A DNA stretch of 64,000 nucleotides from Cristatella mucedo. Lineage: Eukaryota; Bryozoa; Phylactolaemata; Cristatellidae. Each line of letters starts with the position of its first letter. The stretch's first letter is position 1. Below are positions 55,241-64,000 of this stretch, one piece after another. The position numbers and the translations under genes were made by a program. The stretch lies in assembly GCA_009760855.2 (NCBI GenBank), contig WPIO01000070.1, forward strand, positions 794,501 through 858,500, given 5' to 3'. The notes beneath the pieces were generated by a model, which was given only the letters and a program-made list of their open reading frames with translations, was not told the origin of the DNA and did no database searches.

Positions 55241-55906
55241 GAGGAGGAGAATGCAAAAGTGTTGACCGGATAGCTGAGTTAAAAGCTACGCAGCAACCCA
55301 CCCTGCATGCGATAATATAACTAACTAAATATAGCTAGCTATAACGAGCTATATCTCATGGATCTCCCTGCTAAGAGCACAGGCATGCTGGCCAGGCGAA
55401 TTGCCAAATAAATACCATGGAGAGCACCTGGTGGCTGGCAAGCAGACGAGGGCAACTTGCCAAGCACTCCTGATAGGCCAGCCGAGGCAGCAGGGGCCGA
55501 GGTTTAGATAGCGATTGCACCCTGCCCGGCTTCATCTTACATCGGACAAAGGGGCCGAGGAGCCTTGACCTGGCGAGCAGCTGACATTGGTTGCTAGCAG
55601 CAAGCAGCATTGCTTACAGTGCAGCCAATCCCTGGAGAATGGCAGGTGTGCCACCACGAAAGAATATGCACCATGGCAACAGCTGCAGCTGCAGCAGCAC
55701 GAACATGTACACGCACTTAAAAGCGAATACTCAGACACAAGCACATATGTCTAGGTTAAGTGAGCTGACTCAGCACATCTTGGCAGTTATCCATCTGTGG
55801 ACACCTGACCGCCTGGGGGCCCACACAGAAACACACAGCCGCGCCCCACACATATTGGTGTGAGGAGTGTCCGGGTGCTCACACCTGTGTCTGAGAGGGG
55901 AGCTGC

Positions 55907-55910
<4 letters not shown>

Positions 55911-55957
<47 letters not shown>
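55911..55957. repeat. (TG)n microsatellite
   Basis: About 23 TG units. Confidence 0.97.
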
Positions 55958-55958
<1 letters not shown>

Positions 55959-56849
55959 TGGGTGAAGCCACATAATAAATCGCTTGGGGCCTTCCATCCT
56001 GTTCCTGCCATGTCTCACGACCCTCCATCCTCCTGCACCATCAGGCAGATGCCTAAGTATATAGTATGGTTGGTATGATCATTTCCCTTCCACCCACCCA
56101 CCCCCCAGAACTCTGATGCTCAGTATAACTGGGACAGGTTGCAGCAACTGCAATTGCAGCTGCAATTTCTGACTGGCTTTGCAAGGCTACGAGTTCATGC
56201 CTGAGTTCAAGGCTCTGACTCTGGCCGAAGGCCATCGGTGAAGCTAAACTCTAAACGATTTCAAAAGCAGCCAGGACTAGCTTGGCAGTCAGCAGCTGAT
56301 ATAATCGAGCCGACCGATTGCTCTGGCCTCGACATTTCAAATATCTTACTTGGGTTTGCGTGCAGCAAGTTAAGGTTGAGGTCTATACTTCTTCTAATAC
56401 CAAAAAGGGGGCAGCCGGCATGCAAAGGTGAACCGCAAAGCGACACAGTATCTTGCTCGAGAATGTGTCTAGCAACAGCATAGCAGGCATCGCTAACAGA
56501 GAAGCACCCACGCTCAAAAGTCCCTGTGGCCAACCGCCCAATCCTACTACCCAACCATCACGAGGGGGTGGTGACCACTTGCCCAGTTCTGGGCAAATCG
56601 TGCAGTCACGTTGGGCACGATCTGAAGAGGACATGCTGCTGCTGCTCTGAGCAATGAGCACTACCAGCACTACCCACGTGCCATGTGCCCTTAGCTTCCC
56701 CTTTGCAGGACCAGAAGCTGCTAGCTGCTTCCGCAATCGTCGTGGAACAGCTGCCGGTCGCCGTGCTCCAGACGTGCAGGACGCGCACGTGCCTGCACGA
56801 TTCCACGAAGCAGCAGCGCTTCACTCGATTTCTTCACGAAATTCCAGCT

Positions 56850-56890
56850 CTGCTTGCATGCAGCTGCCTCAGGCAGCTGCATGCAAGCAG
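56850..56890. repeat. 41-bp perfect palindrome
   Basis: Arm CTGCTTGCATGCAGCTGCCT (56850-56869), one spacer base (C, 56870) and its exact reverse complement (56871-56890). It contains TGCATGCA-like and CAGCTG (E-box) words on both arms. Confidence 0.97.
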
Positions 56891-57420
56891 TCGACGCTGG
56901 CAAGCTCGAGTCGGACCGAGGCCTGCTCTCCTAATTCAGGCTAGCTTGCCAGGCTAGCTTGTCACGAGTCAGCCCTCGCTCGCCTCTGAGCCCCCTGAGG
57001 CACTGGCCTTGCGGTAGCGCCCTCCCTGTGCGGCGGCGGCGGCGGCGGCGATGGCAGCACGCATTCCTCTACAGTACTAAATAGCTTTAGTAGCCGAGGT
57101 TTCGCATCGCATAAGATAAGCATAATAATCAGACTCGCGAAGCTGAGGAGGAGCAGCAGCAGCAGCAGCACTGCCAGCCACGCACACGACCGGCTGGAAG
57201 CAGCCGACGTCGACGGCTGCTTCCAGCACTCGACTTCAGCACACTCGTCGCCCGCTGCCAACTGGGAGCAGCAGCTGCACAACCGGCCGCCGCCGGCCGC
57301 TGCTCGGCTGATGGCGATGGCTGGAACGGGCACGCATGAACGGAACGCGTGAATGCCGCCGAGGCGCCTCCCATCGTCTGGCTACCGGCGGGCGCGGCAG
57401 TGCTCTTTCGTCTCGTGCAG

Positions 57421-57590
57421 ACGGCCAGGCCTGTCCACTACCCACGCAGCAGCAGCAGCTGCAGCAGCAGCTGCAGCTGCTGCAGCAGCTCTGGCGCAAT
57501 CGAGTGCAGGCCATCGACGCCTGGCTTCGATCCACGCGGCGCCGCGCTGAAGAGCGATGCTGCGACGATTTGCAGCAGCACGTCACCTGA
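57421..57590 (+). other. Possible terminal coding exon (Gln-rich helix)
   Basis: After the acceptor-like CTCTTTCGTCTCGTGCAG a frame runs 56 codons to TGA: GQACPLPTQQQQLQQQLQLL, QQLWRNRVQAIDAWLRSTRR, RAEERCCDDLQQHVT. The CAG/CTG run could be a plain repeat, but the following 30 residues keep a coiled-coil-like pattern. No family is recognised and no upstream exon can be linked. Confidence 0.25.
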
Positions 57591-58023
57591 AATCGGCTTG
57601 CTTAAAAACATCCTGCTACGTTAATCCCTCAACGTCGTCCACGTCCGCATTTTCAAAGCGTTACCGTGGCAATCACGAGTCGCGGGAGTATCAGTCTTGC
57701 ATTGGTAGCAGCCCGAACCAGCTGCACTATTTGCACAGCAAAAGGACACTTAGAAAGGCTAGAAGTCGTAGCACAAGAAAGGAAGCATACTGCTCGTCCT
57801 CAAGAGTTAAAAACAACCAACTCCGAAATCACAGACGAGAGTAAAACCAACTCGTGAATTTCAGTGGTTAGTCGGCCTTTCGTACAGCTAGGCAAATCTC
57901 TAACTCAGACCTCCATTTCAGAGTTTTCGAAGATCTGCTCCTAATTTATGGCAGAATCAACTGTTACTCGGAGCGCTGGGGAAAAGTGGTCAGATGCTCG
58001 CTTTGAGAGCGCTTCCTGTGTAG

Positions 58024-58095
58024 TAAGAATAATAATAACGAGTTGCCTATATAGCACCATAAGAGAACTAAATCTCTATCCAGATGCTTCGTCCG
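58024..58095 (-). mobile_element. SINE-B tail fragment
   Basis: Minus strand: AGCATCTGGATAGAGATTTA, GTTCTCTTATGGTGCTATAT, then a (TTA)n end. Confidence 0.6.
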
Positions 58096-58224
58096 AAAGA
58101 ATCATTACGCAAGGGTCAATGAAATGTACAGCATCAAACATGCAAAAGCAAAAGAGTATCATGCTTAAGCTAGCATAAAATAAACGTAGTAAAATCACTT
58201 AAGGGCCATCAGTTAGTAGGCCCT

Positions 58225-58735
58225 CTGGCAAGTAATAATAATAATAATAATTCACTTGATAAAGTGCCCTCAAAGAACTTAATCTCTCTCTAGGCGCTTT
58301 ACATTTGCTGCAAAGTGAAATGCAATTGAATGGTAAGTAAAATCATGCTTGAAAAAAAAACATACCAAATGAATAATATGGTTAGGGGTGACATGCACAG
58401 GGTCAGCATGCGAATGTGGTTAGTGGCAGCATGCACAGTGTCAGCACGCATAAGCACATCAAGGACGAATCACAGGGACCCGCTAAATGCTGTCCTAAAT
58501 AGGTGTGTTTTTAAGTTTCTTTTAAATGTGGTCAAGTCAGGGGATGCTGTGACGCAAGTCGGGAGGGAGTTCCAGGCTGTGGGAGCATACGAGCTGAATG
58601 CACGTGTTCTCCAAAGGATTTAAGGTTTGTACGAGGTATTTCCAGACTGTTGGATTCCGAAAAGCGGTGGTACGATGCTTGGCCTGATGGGGTAGTATGT
58701 CGGAGAGATAGGCCGGAGCCATAGGAATGAATGTA
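58225..58735 (-). mobile_element. LINE family A, 5'-truncated
   Basis: (ATT)n, hairpin, full 3' UTR and the last ~75 codons (minus: AYLSDILPHQAKHRTT, ESNSLEIPRTNLKSFGE). It is the rightmost family A copy. Confidence 0.88.
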
Positions 58736-58739
58736 GAAA

Positions 58740-59620
58740 GTAACATGCACGGCATCATGCACGGATAAGCGTGGAAAGCTCACATGAACGAAATAAGATA
58801 AGCTCACTGGAGCGCTCACGACTGAGACCCGAAGGGAAAGCTGAGCAGAACAGGTGCATCTTTAGCGAGGACTTATCGGTGCTAGGTGAACGATGCTAGC
58901 AACCGGAAGCAAGTTCCGGCCTGTCGGCGCATGCGAGCTGATATCATTCAAATTAGAGCGAGTACGGCGAGATGACTAGATGCTCAGAAGCTGGTGGCCA
59001 AGCAGCAGCACACGGGCACAGCGATGATGTCGGCTAGGTAGGCGGACGCGATCAATTTGAAGCAACCTACAGCGAGTATCGTAAAAGTAGATTAATTCGC
59101 TCGATGGGGAGCCAGCAAAGCTCAGAAGTGACGTGATTTAGCAGCTGCAGACGATTTGACGACTGACCCTCAGCCGAGCAGGAGCTGCACACCATCAGCT
59201 GCAGACGATTAAGGGCACGGAGCCCTAAGTATAAAGTGAATTGCAGTAATGTCGACGCGATTTTACAAACGTGCGAGAACTGGTTTGGTTGCCGCTCTCC
59301 CAACTAAGCCGGCCCTTACTTTGGCGATGCTACTAGCTGAAAGTCGGCCGACTGGCGAGGGAAGGAAATATGCTCACCTAATGATATATAGTATTGGAAC
59401 AGGACGCCTACATTACGGGCCCACGTCACGGGAGCGATACTTGATGAACCTATCGTACGGGTGAGGTCTTCAAACTTGCGATCGACACTAGGTTAGCCCA
59501 TAAATAACAGACTGGTCGTACCATCATTACAGCGTCGACCTTTTTGTACCGTGGGGGAAATGCACCTAAGCTAGAGAAGGCCGGTCCGGTATTTCTTAAT
59601 TAGTCCCCGCGAGACAGTGA
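58740..59620. other. Unique, CpG-richer sequence
   Basis: No repeat family. Short overlapping frames lack motifs. The words GCAGCTGCAGACGATT occur twice (59135-59155, 59195-59213). Confidence 0.4.
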
Positions 59621-59866
59621 AGAAGGATGAAAGCCGACGACAGCTGGTTCTTTCGAGGGCACCCTCACTCTCTTTACAGCAAGCTACTTTCCGGCAGCTA
59701 CTGCTTTTATCGTTTCTCGAACGGGACTGGACGGGACGGGACGGGACGTGACGTAAATACGAGCATTGAACGGGGCGTCCTTCGCCAGCAAGGCCTGCGA
59801 CGAAGAGCGAATACTTTCCCGCGCGTCACGACTAATGGGACCACCGAACGCGCTGCAGCACACAAG
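59620..59866 (+). promoter_or_regulatory. Possible CpG-rich promoter / 5' UTR
   Basis: CpG-dense, repeat-free DNA with (GGGAC)n (59729-59748) and GTGACGTAAA (CRE-like), leading to the strong start context at 59867. Inference from composition only. Confidence 0.3.
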
Positions 59867-59914
59867 ATGGCTCGAGAGCGTCTCTCCGCCGACAGCGCAG
59901 ACGCACTTCTCCAG
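59867..59914 (+). CDS. Candidate first coding exon of an unknown gene
   Basis: CACAAGATGGCTCG is a near-ideal Kozak context. The frame reads MARERLSADSADALLQ and ends CAG|GTCAGC, an acceptable donor in phase 0. Surrounding DNA is CpG-rich and repeat-free. The peptide is too short to assign and no downstream exon was linked. The alternative is that it is simply open by chance inside a longer plus-strand frame (59627-59926) in another phase. Confidence 0.3.
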
Positions 59915-59929
59915 GTCAGCCGATGACCT

Positions 59930-61025
59930 CCACACGCTAGGCCCTCACGCTGGCGACCTTAAAGAGCGGCGAGAATTTGCCGCATCTCTTCACTGTGGGC
60001 GTGGTTTATAGCTTGGGTGACTTACAGGTACGCGAAACTCTTTGTAATCGTTAGTAAAGCTTAGAAGGTACTGCCCGCATCGCCTGCCGCTGGGCGCCGC
60101 CATTCCTACGTCCGCCACGTGCGGACAACGTTTCCGGTGCCCGGTCACGGCCCTCCCACCCTCAACGTGGAAGCCCCTCTTTTTAAAGCGATGGGAAATA
60201 TTGATGGTTACGCTGAGCATGGAGTTGATATTCTCATGCGTTGAAATTTGCATTAAAGAGCCTCTTAAATTCGTTGCCATTATCTAAATTGAACTGTTAA
60301 AATCATAAGAATTAGTAGCTGGTTATTAGGAGAATTAACCACCGACTCACAACGGTCCGGTAGACCTCAGGCACCGTTGACAGTTACAGGCTGTACATTC
60401 GGTGCCCCGTCAACAAACTGTTCCTCGGTTCTGTCAGTGAAATTTACTCCGCTGCATTTGCGAACATACGAATTCTTAGAACCAGTGGCAAAAAACGCAA
60501 TTAACGGTCTTTCGTCTGAAATACGGATCGCGGCACAGGGTAGCTGGGCTCTAAAAGTCAGGGGAATAAAGCTTCGTGTAATGTCCGCGCTCTGTTAACT
60601 AGCTCGATTAGCTAGCTTTGTCGAGAAGAATTGCTCACTTTTAGGGGAAAACTGCGTTTGACCTTAAGCAGTACGCAACAGCGCATACTGCACATACAGT
60701 ACGCACATACAGTGCGCACTGCACACTTACGCAGTACGCACGCTGCGTACTGAGCGCCGGTAGCTGCGTGCCGCGGTGCGCTCGGAGGCGAAAATTGTCT
60801 TGCAACATCTTGCCGCCTCGGAGTGTTCGAACGGGTCGATCTCCGTCCTTACGACTCTGGCTGCCGCCGTTAAAACAGCACTCCTCTGTAAGAGCGTAGC
60901 GCCAAAGGTTTCCCAAGTCCATTATAGGATGTGACAAATAAAGGAGAATAGTCCGATCGAGACCGCGGAGGGCGGAGGAATGGTGGGAAGAGCCAAAGCC
61001 GCCAACGCCAAGGGTCAAGGCTACA
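59930..61025. other. Unique CpG-richer sequence
   Basis: No recognised gene. A frame at 60377-60598 contains VKFTPLHLRTYEFLEPVAKN AINGLSSEIRI, protein-like but unassigned. GCAGTACGCA/TGCGTACTG words form small inverted repeats around 60669-60752. Confidence 0.35.
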
Positions 61026-61039
61026 GGAGTTGGGAGGCT

Positions 61040-61165
61040 AAAAACGATGCGTACCGAAAGTCACTTGCGGATTTTCCCGTGCGCTATACAAAACTCCCCT
61101 ACATAACGCCCACATTGTCTTTGTGGCTTTGTGGAGTTACAGATGGGAATACATTACATTGGCGT
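61040..61165 (+). mobile_element. LINE family B tail
   Basis: Plus strand: GCGTACCGAAAGTCACTTGC, GCGCTATACAAAACTCCCCT, ACAACGCCCACATTGTCTTT-like UTR, GGAGTTACAGATGGGAATAC and ATTACATT tail. Confidence 0.85.
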
Positions 61166-61783
61166 AGGTTACGACATAGTCAGTTTCTAGTTGTTTTAAT
61201 TCCAGGAATCGTGAATAATATCTCGGCAGTAAGAATTCGGCCGGTATACCACGCCAGCGTTTCAATTTTGCGCTTGACCAGAGCAAAGATTACAACCAAC
61301 TGTAGATACTTTTCAGAACAGCTCCAGAAATAAGCGATCTAAGCTTCCTTAATAGGCGCTAGAGCAGAATTTATACTAAAGCGCCAATGCTTATTGAAAC
61401 GCATGCCGGTGTTTTTGTGACCGTATTATCGCTGCTGGTTTTAGCGGCTCTAGAGTTATGGTGAACAAGACTGCAGGTCATAATCTAAGATAGCTAAAGC
61501 ATGGCTAGTTCTAAACTTGGTCAGGTGACTTCTTGTCTCTGTCTTTCGCGGATGTGACTGCAGCTGGTGCCGATGAACTACGCCACAAAAAATTTGGAGC
61601 TTCTCTTGAGGAATGCGCAGCGAAATTAATTTCTCTCGTGCTCTCTTGTCTTCCGGCAAGCTTACCGACGTGCATCCACGCTTCAGCTGCGGTGACTCGT
61701 CAGCGGTTCATGGCGCTGGTTTCGCCGCTTCGTGGTCACACCATTTCGAGGTCTATCACGGCCATATAAAGTAAAAGTAGAGG
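61166..61783. other. Unique sequence, no confident feature
   Basis: Open frames at 61456-61659 (minus) and 61533-61769 (plus) overlap and lack motifs. Confidence 0.35.
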
Positions 61784-61955
61784 CTAACTGATTTAACAGC
61801 CGCATTGTGTACAGAGGCAGAAGAGCCTTAATGGCTATCACCATCGCTTGCAGTAGGCAAAGGTGGATCGCCCGCCGCAGGATTCGAACCCACGACCTCA
61901 GTCCTGAAGAGCGAGCGAGCATTTTACCCCTGGGCTACGACCCAAGGTCCGCAAG
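61784..61955 (-). mobile_element. SINE-A
   Basis: Minus strand: head GGTCGTAGCCCAGGGGTAAA, B-box GGGTTCGAATCC, GCCATTAAGGCTCTTCTGCC, GGCTGTTAAATCAGTTAGCC end. The head is the variant type seen at 41278. Confidence 0.85.
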
Positions 61956-62479
61956 GGCCCTGCGTCTCACGTGCGACGTACTTAAGATTCAGAAGCCGCT
62001 GCATGCATTCTTATGATAGCGTACGTTACCCGCGTTTATGGGGCGATACAAAGTCGATACAAATAGTCTGCGTCGGGCCAGCGGACGATAGTCGCCTAGC
62101 GGGATAGAGAGTTGTGACCTGGCCGCGTATGACTAAATCGCTAAGATGAATAATGCCGAAGCTTTGCTGTGCTACCGCTCAGACAAACCGCGAAATCCTT
62201 GATTCGTGGTCCCCGAATTACAATGACTAAGTGCCGACCGTGCTATAGCCTATGGGTAGGCGGCAAAAAACTCAAATTATTTACTAATGGGTCAGCTGTG
62301 ATTTAGGTGCAGAACGAGCGAGCTGTGCGCTGCTTGCGGCCGCTACTGCAATCGGCTGTAGCCCTCCGTGGCTGCTGAATAGAACGTTTTACGCTGAGGG
62401 CGTGACCTTGCTGGGTGCTCGCGCTAATCAAGGCCTGTGATGTCGTGTGAAGAAAAAGAAGGAGAGCTTACGGCGGCTG

Positions 62480-62639
62480 CTATTCAAGGCACGTGCCGTT
62501 GCTCGCGGTTGCTGTTCAAGGCACGTGCCGTTGCTCGCGGTTGCTGTTCAAGGCACGTGCCGTTGCTCGCGGTTGCTATTCAAGGCACGTGCCGTTGCTC
62601 GCGGTTGCTGTTCAAGCCACGTGCCGTTGCTCGTGGTTG
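62480..62639. repeat. 32-bp minisatellite, 5 units, E-box in each
   Basis: Five units without indels; each contains CACGTG, inside GGCACGTGCC in four of them (first at 62490-62495). Unit starts are 62480, 62512, 62544, 62576 and 62608. Differences are limited to CTA/CTG, AGGC/AGCC and CGCGG/CGTGG. Confidence 0.96.
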
Positions 62640-63870
62640 CTGTCTCCTCGCTCGGAGCTTCGCCGAAACACTGATATTTGGAGCTGGCTACGGCTGGCTA
62701 CCAAGCGAGTTAATTACCTGCTAGTTACCCGATATGCTTTATTACGCACAACCAACGACGTGCAGCTAATGTTAGAAACATTCTAAGCCAGTGTTTTAGC
62801 TGGCGGTGTCATTTGCCACGTCATGTGCAACCGTACGATAAATACCTTGCTCGGATACGATCAGATACCTTCGCCGTTGTCCTGGCCATTGTCTTAAGTC
62901 GACTTGCCAGACAGCTATTTTCTGGAGTTGGCAGTTAATGTCGGGAGTCGTCTCCTAGCGGTTTCTCAACTCTTCTTACGCCTGCGCCTCGATGGACCCT
63001 TCGCGGCTAATTGTAATGCTATACAGAACATTGATTGGCTGTACGTAAGCTGATTTATTTAAGATTATCCCAGTTGATTAAATTAGCATACAAAGATACT
63101 CGGTCGCGAAATTTGTAAATGATTTCTTTCTTCCTCCAGAACTCGTAAAAAAAAAGAGTTTTTACTATTCAAGATGTGCTGAGGAAGTTGACGTTTTTAG
63201 CCGGAGACCATCAACAACAAAAGTTGCTATTATAAACCTATCAGTTACGCTTATCCGCATGCTAGCAATTGATGCTGCATAATTTTCCAGGATTTTGTAG
63301 AAGTTTCTCAGAGCACGTAAGGGGTAGCCCGAGTTGCTATCTCGTTCGTCTGCCGTTCCTTTCACCAAGTTACTAAAATGGGGAACTCTGCTGAAGGATG
63401 CAGCAAGGATACAGTATAAAAGCCACTTGTTACTGGTGACTATTGATTCTTGATCATGAATAAGGTCGATGGGTTACTTCTTGAGTTAGGCGAGCTCTGC
63501 TGGCTGCTGCCAAATCGTGACGCTAGCGATTTGAGTTGTTGCTTGTCTCCCGGGTAGGGGAGTGGGCCACTGCTAAATCCACATAGCAGTGGCAAAGGTA
63601 CCAGGCGGAGGCGTTCAGGCTCACTCATTCGGAACGCGCAGGCATTCAAGCTCATTGGAGCACCATCGATCCTCTCGCTCTGAACTGCACCGGAACTGGT
63701 TCGGCGTCTTATGATACCGATTACCTGGCAACCGTTACCGTGGCTACCGAGTTGACAAGGCTAGCATTGCGTTCTCCGGTGCTAAGTTAAAGCTTGTATT
63801 TGTGTGAGATACATGCCGAGCTTGAAATGCGGAGAACGTTTATTTCTCGATGCCTCAAATTGTTTTCTTG
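62640..63870. other. Unique sequence, no confident feature
   Basis: No repeat family. A minus-strand frame (63440-63655) and a short plus-strand ATG frame (63457) have no recognised motifs. Confidence 0.35.
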
Positions 63871-63878
63871 CTGATGGT

Positions 63879-63932
63879 GGGCGGGCGGGCGGGCGACGCA
63901 TTGCGTTGTGACGTCACATAGCATTATCCAAT
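63879..63932. promoter_or_regulatory. Promoter-like cluster: GC boxes, CRE, CCAAT
   Basis: Four tandem GGGC units (63879-63894, Sp1-type), a perfect palindromic CRE TGACGTCA (63909-63916) and CCAAT (63928-63932) within 55 bp, in CpG-rich repeat-free DNA. This is the classic make-up of a TATA-less housekeeping promoter, often bidirectional. The gene or genes it serves would start at or beyond the right edge, or run leftward. Confidence 0.6.
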
Positions 63933-64000
63933 CGCGGCACGTCGCGAGTGCATTTAGTTTCAGCCGACCGTCCATTGTGTCTGGTTTCAGTCGAGTGCCG

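Noticed and set aside
60980-61333. 117-codon plus-strand frame
   Set aside because: Its middle part is the LINE family B 3' tail (CGCTATACAAAACTC...GGAGTTACAGATGG) read through, so it is not a gene.

Overview
This is nuclear DNA from an animal, almost certainly an invertebrate. It has GT-AG introns (one GC-AG), two widely conserved eukaryotic genes with about 50-70% visible similarity to their vertebrate counterparts, and many L2-clade retroposons, tRNA-derived SINEs and long simple repeats. I cannot name the species. There are no prokaryotic features and no CRISPR arrays.

Two genes can be assembled exon by exon. The C-terminal half of EMC2 (ER membrane protein complex subunit 2, a TPR protein) lies on the + strand in four exons from 1299 to 10069, with an AATAAA at 10255; its N-terminal half lies upstream of the window. 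TRMT11 (tRNA guanosine-10 N2-methyltransferase, catalytic subunit) lies on the - strand in ten exons from 36440 down to 10420, about 398 residues. Only its first coding exon or exons, roughly 45 residues, were not found. Exon phases match at every junction. The genes converge with stops 350 bp apart, and the best TRMT11 poly(A) signal lies inside EMC2, so the transcripts probably overlap antisense.

Layout. 1-10 kb: EMC2 exons separated by LINE and SINE debris, a Tc1-like fragment, a frameshifted L2-type LINE (7.2-9.3 kb) and a duplicated copy (5149-6377) of the EMC2/TRMT11 3' junction. 10-36.5 kb: the parent of that duplication (10140-11821), then TRMT11 exons whose introns carry many LINE copies, a SPIN-like hAT element, a 20-unit minisatellite and a tandem repeat. 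36.5-58.7 kb: almost only retroposon fragments, SINEs and microsatellites, including CT/TCTG tracts of over 500 bp. 58.7-64 kb: mostly unique, CpG-richer DNA with a possible first coding exon (59867), a 32-bp minisatellite of E-boxes and a promoter-like cluster (GC boxes, CRE, CCAAT) at the right edge.

The repeats form a system. LINE family A and a tRNA-derived SINE (SINE-B) share the same nested stem-loop tail followed by (ATT)n. LINE family B and a second tRNA-derived SINE (SINE-A) share another hairpin tail in exactly the same register. This is the expected mark of SINEs mobilised by the reverse transcriptase of a partner LINE. One SINE-A copy has its empty site preserved in the duplicated segment, which fixes its ends to the base. 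Repeat family names A, B and C are my own working labels.
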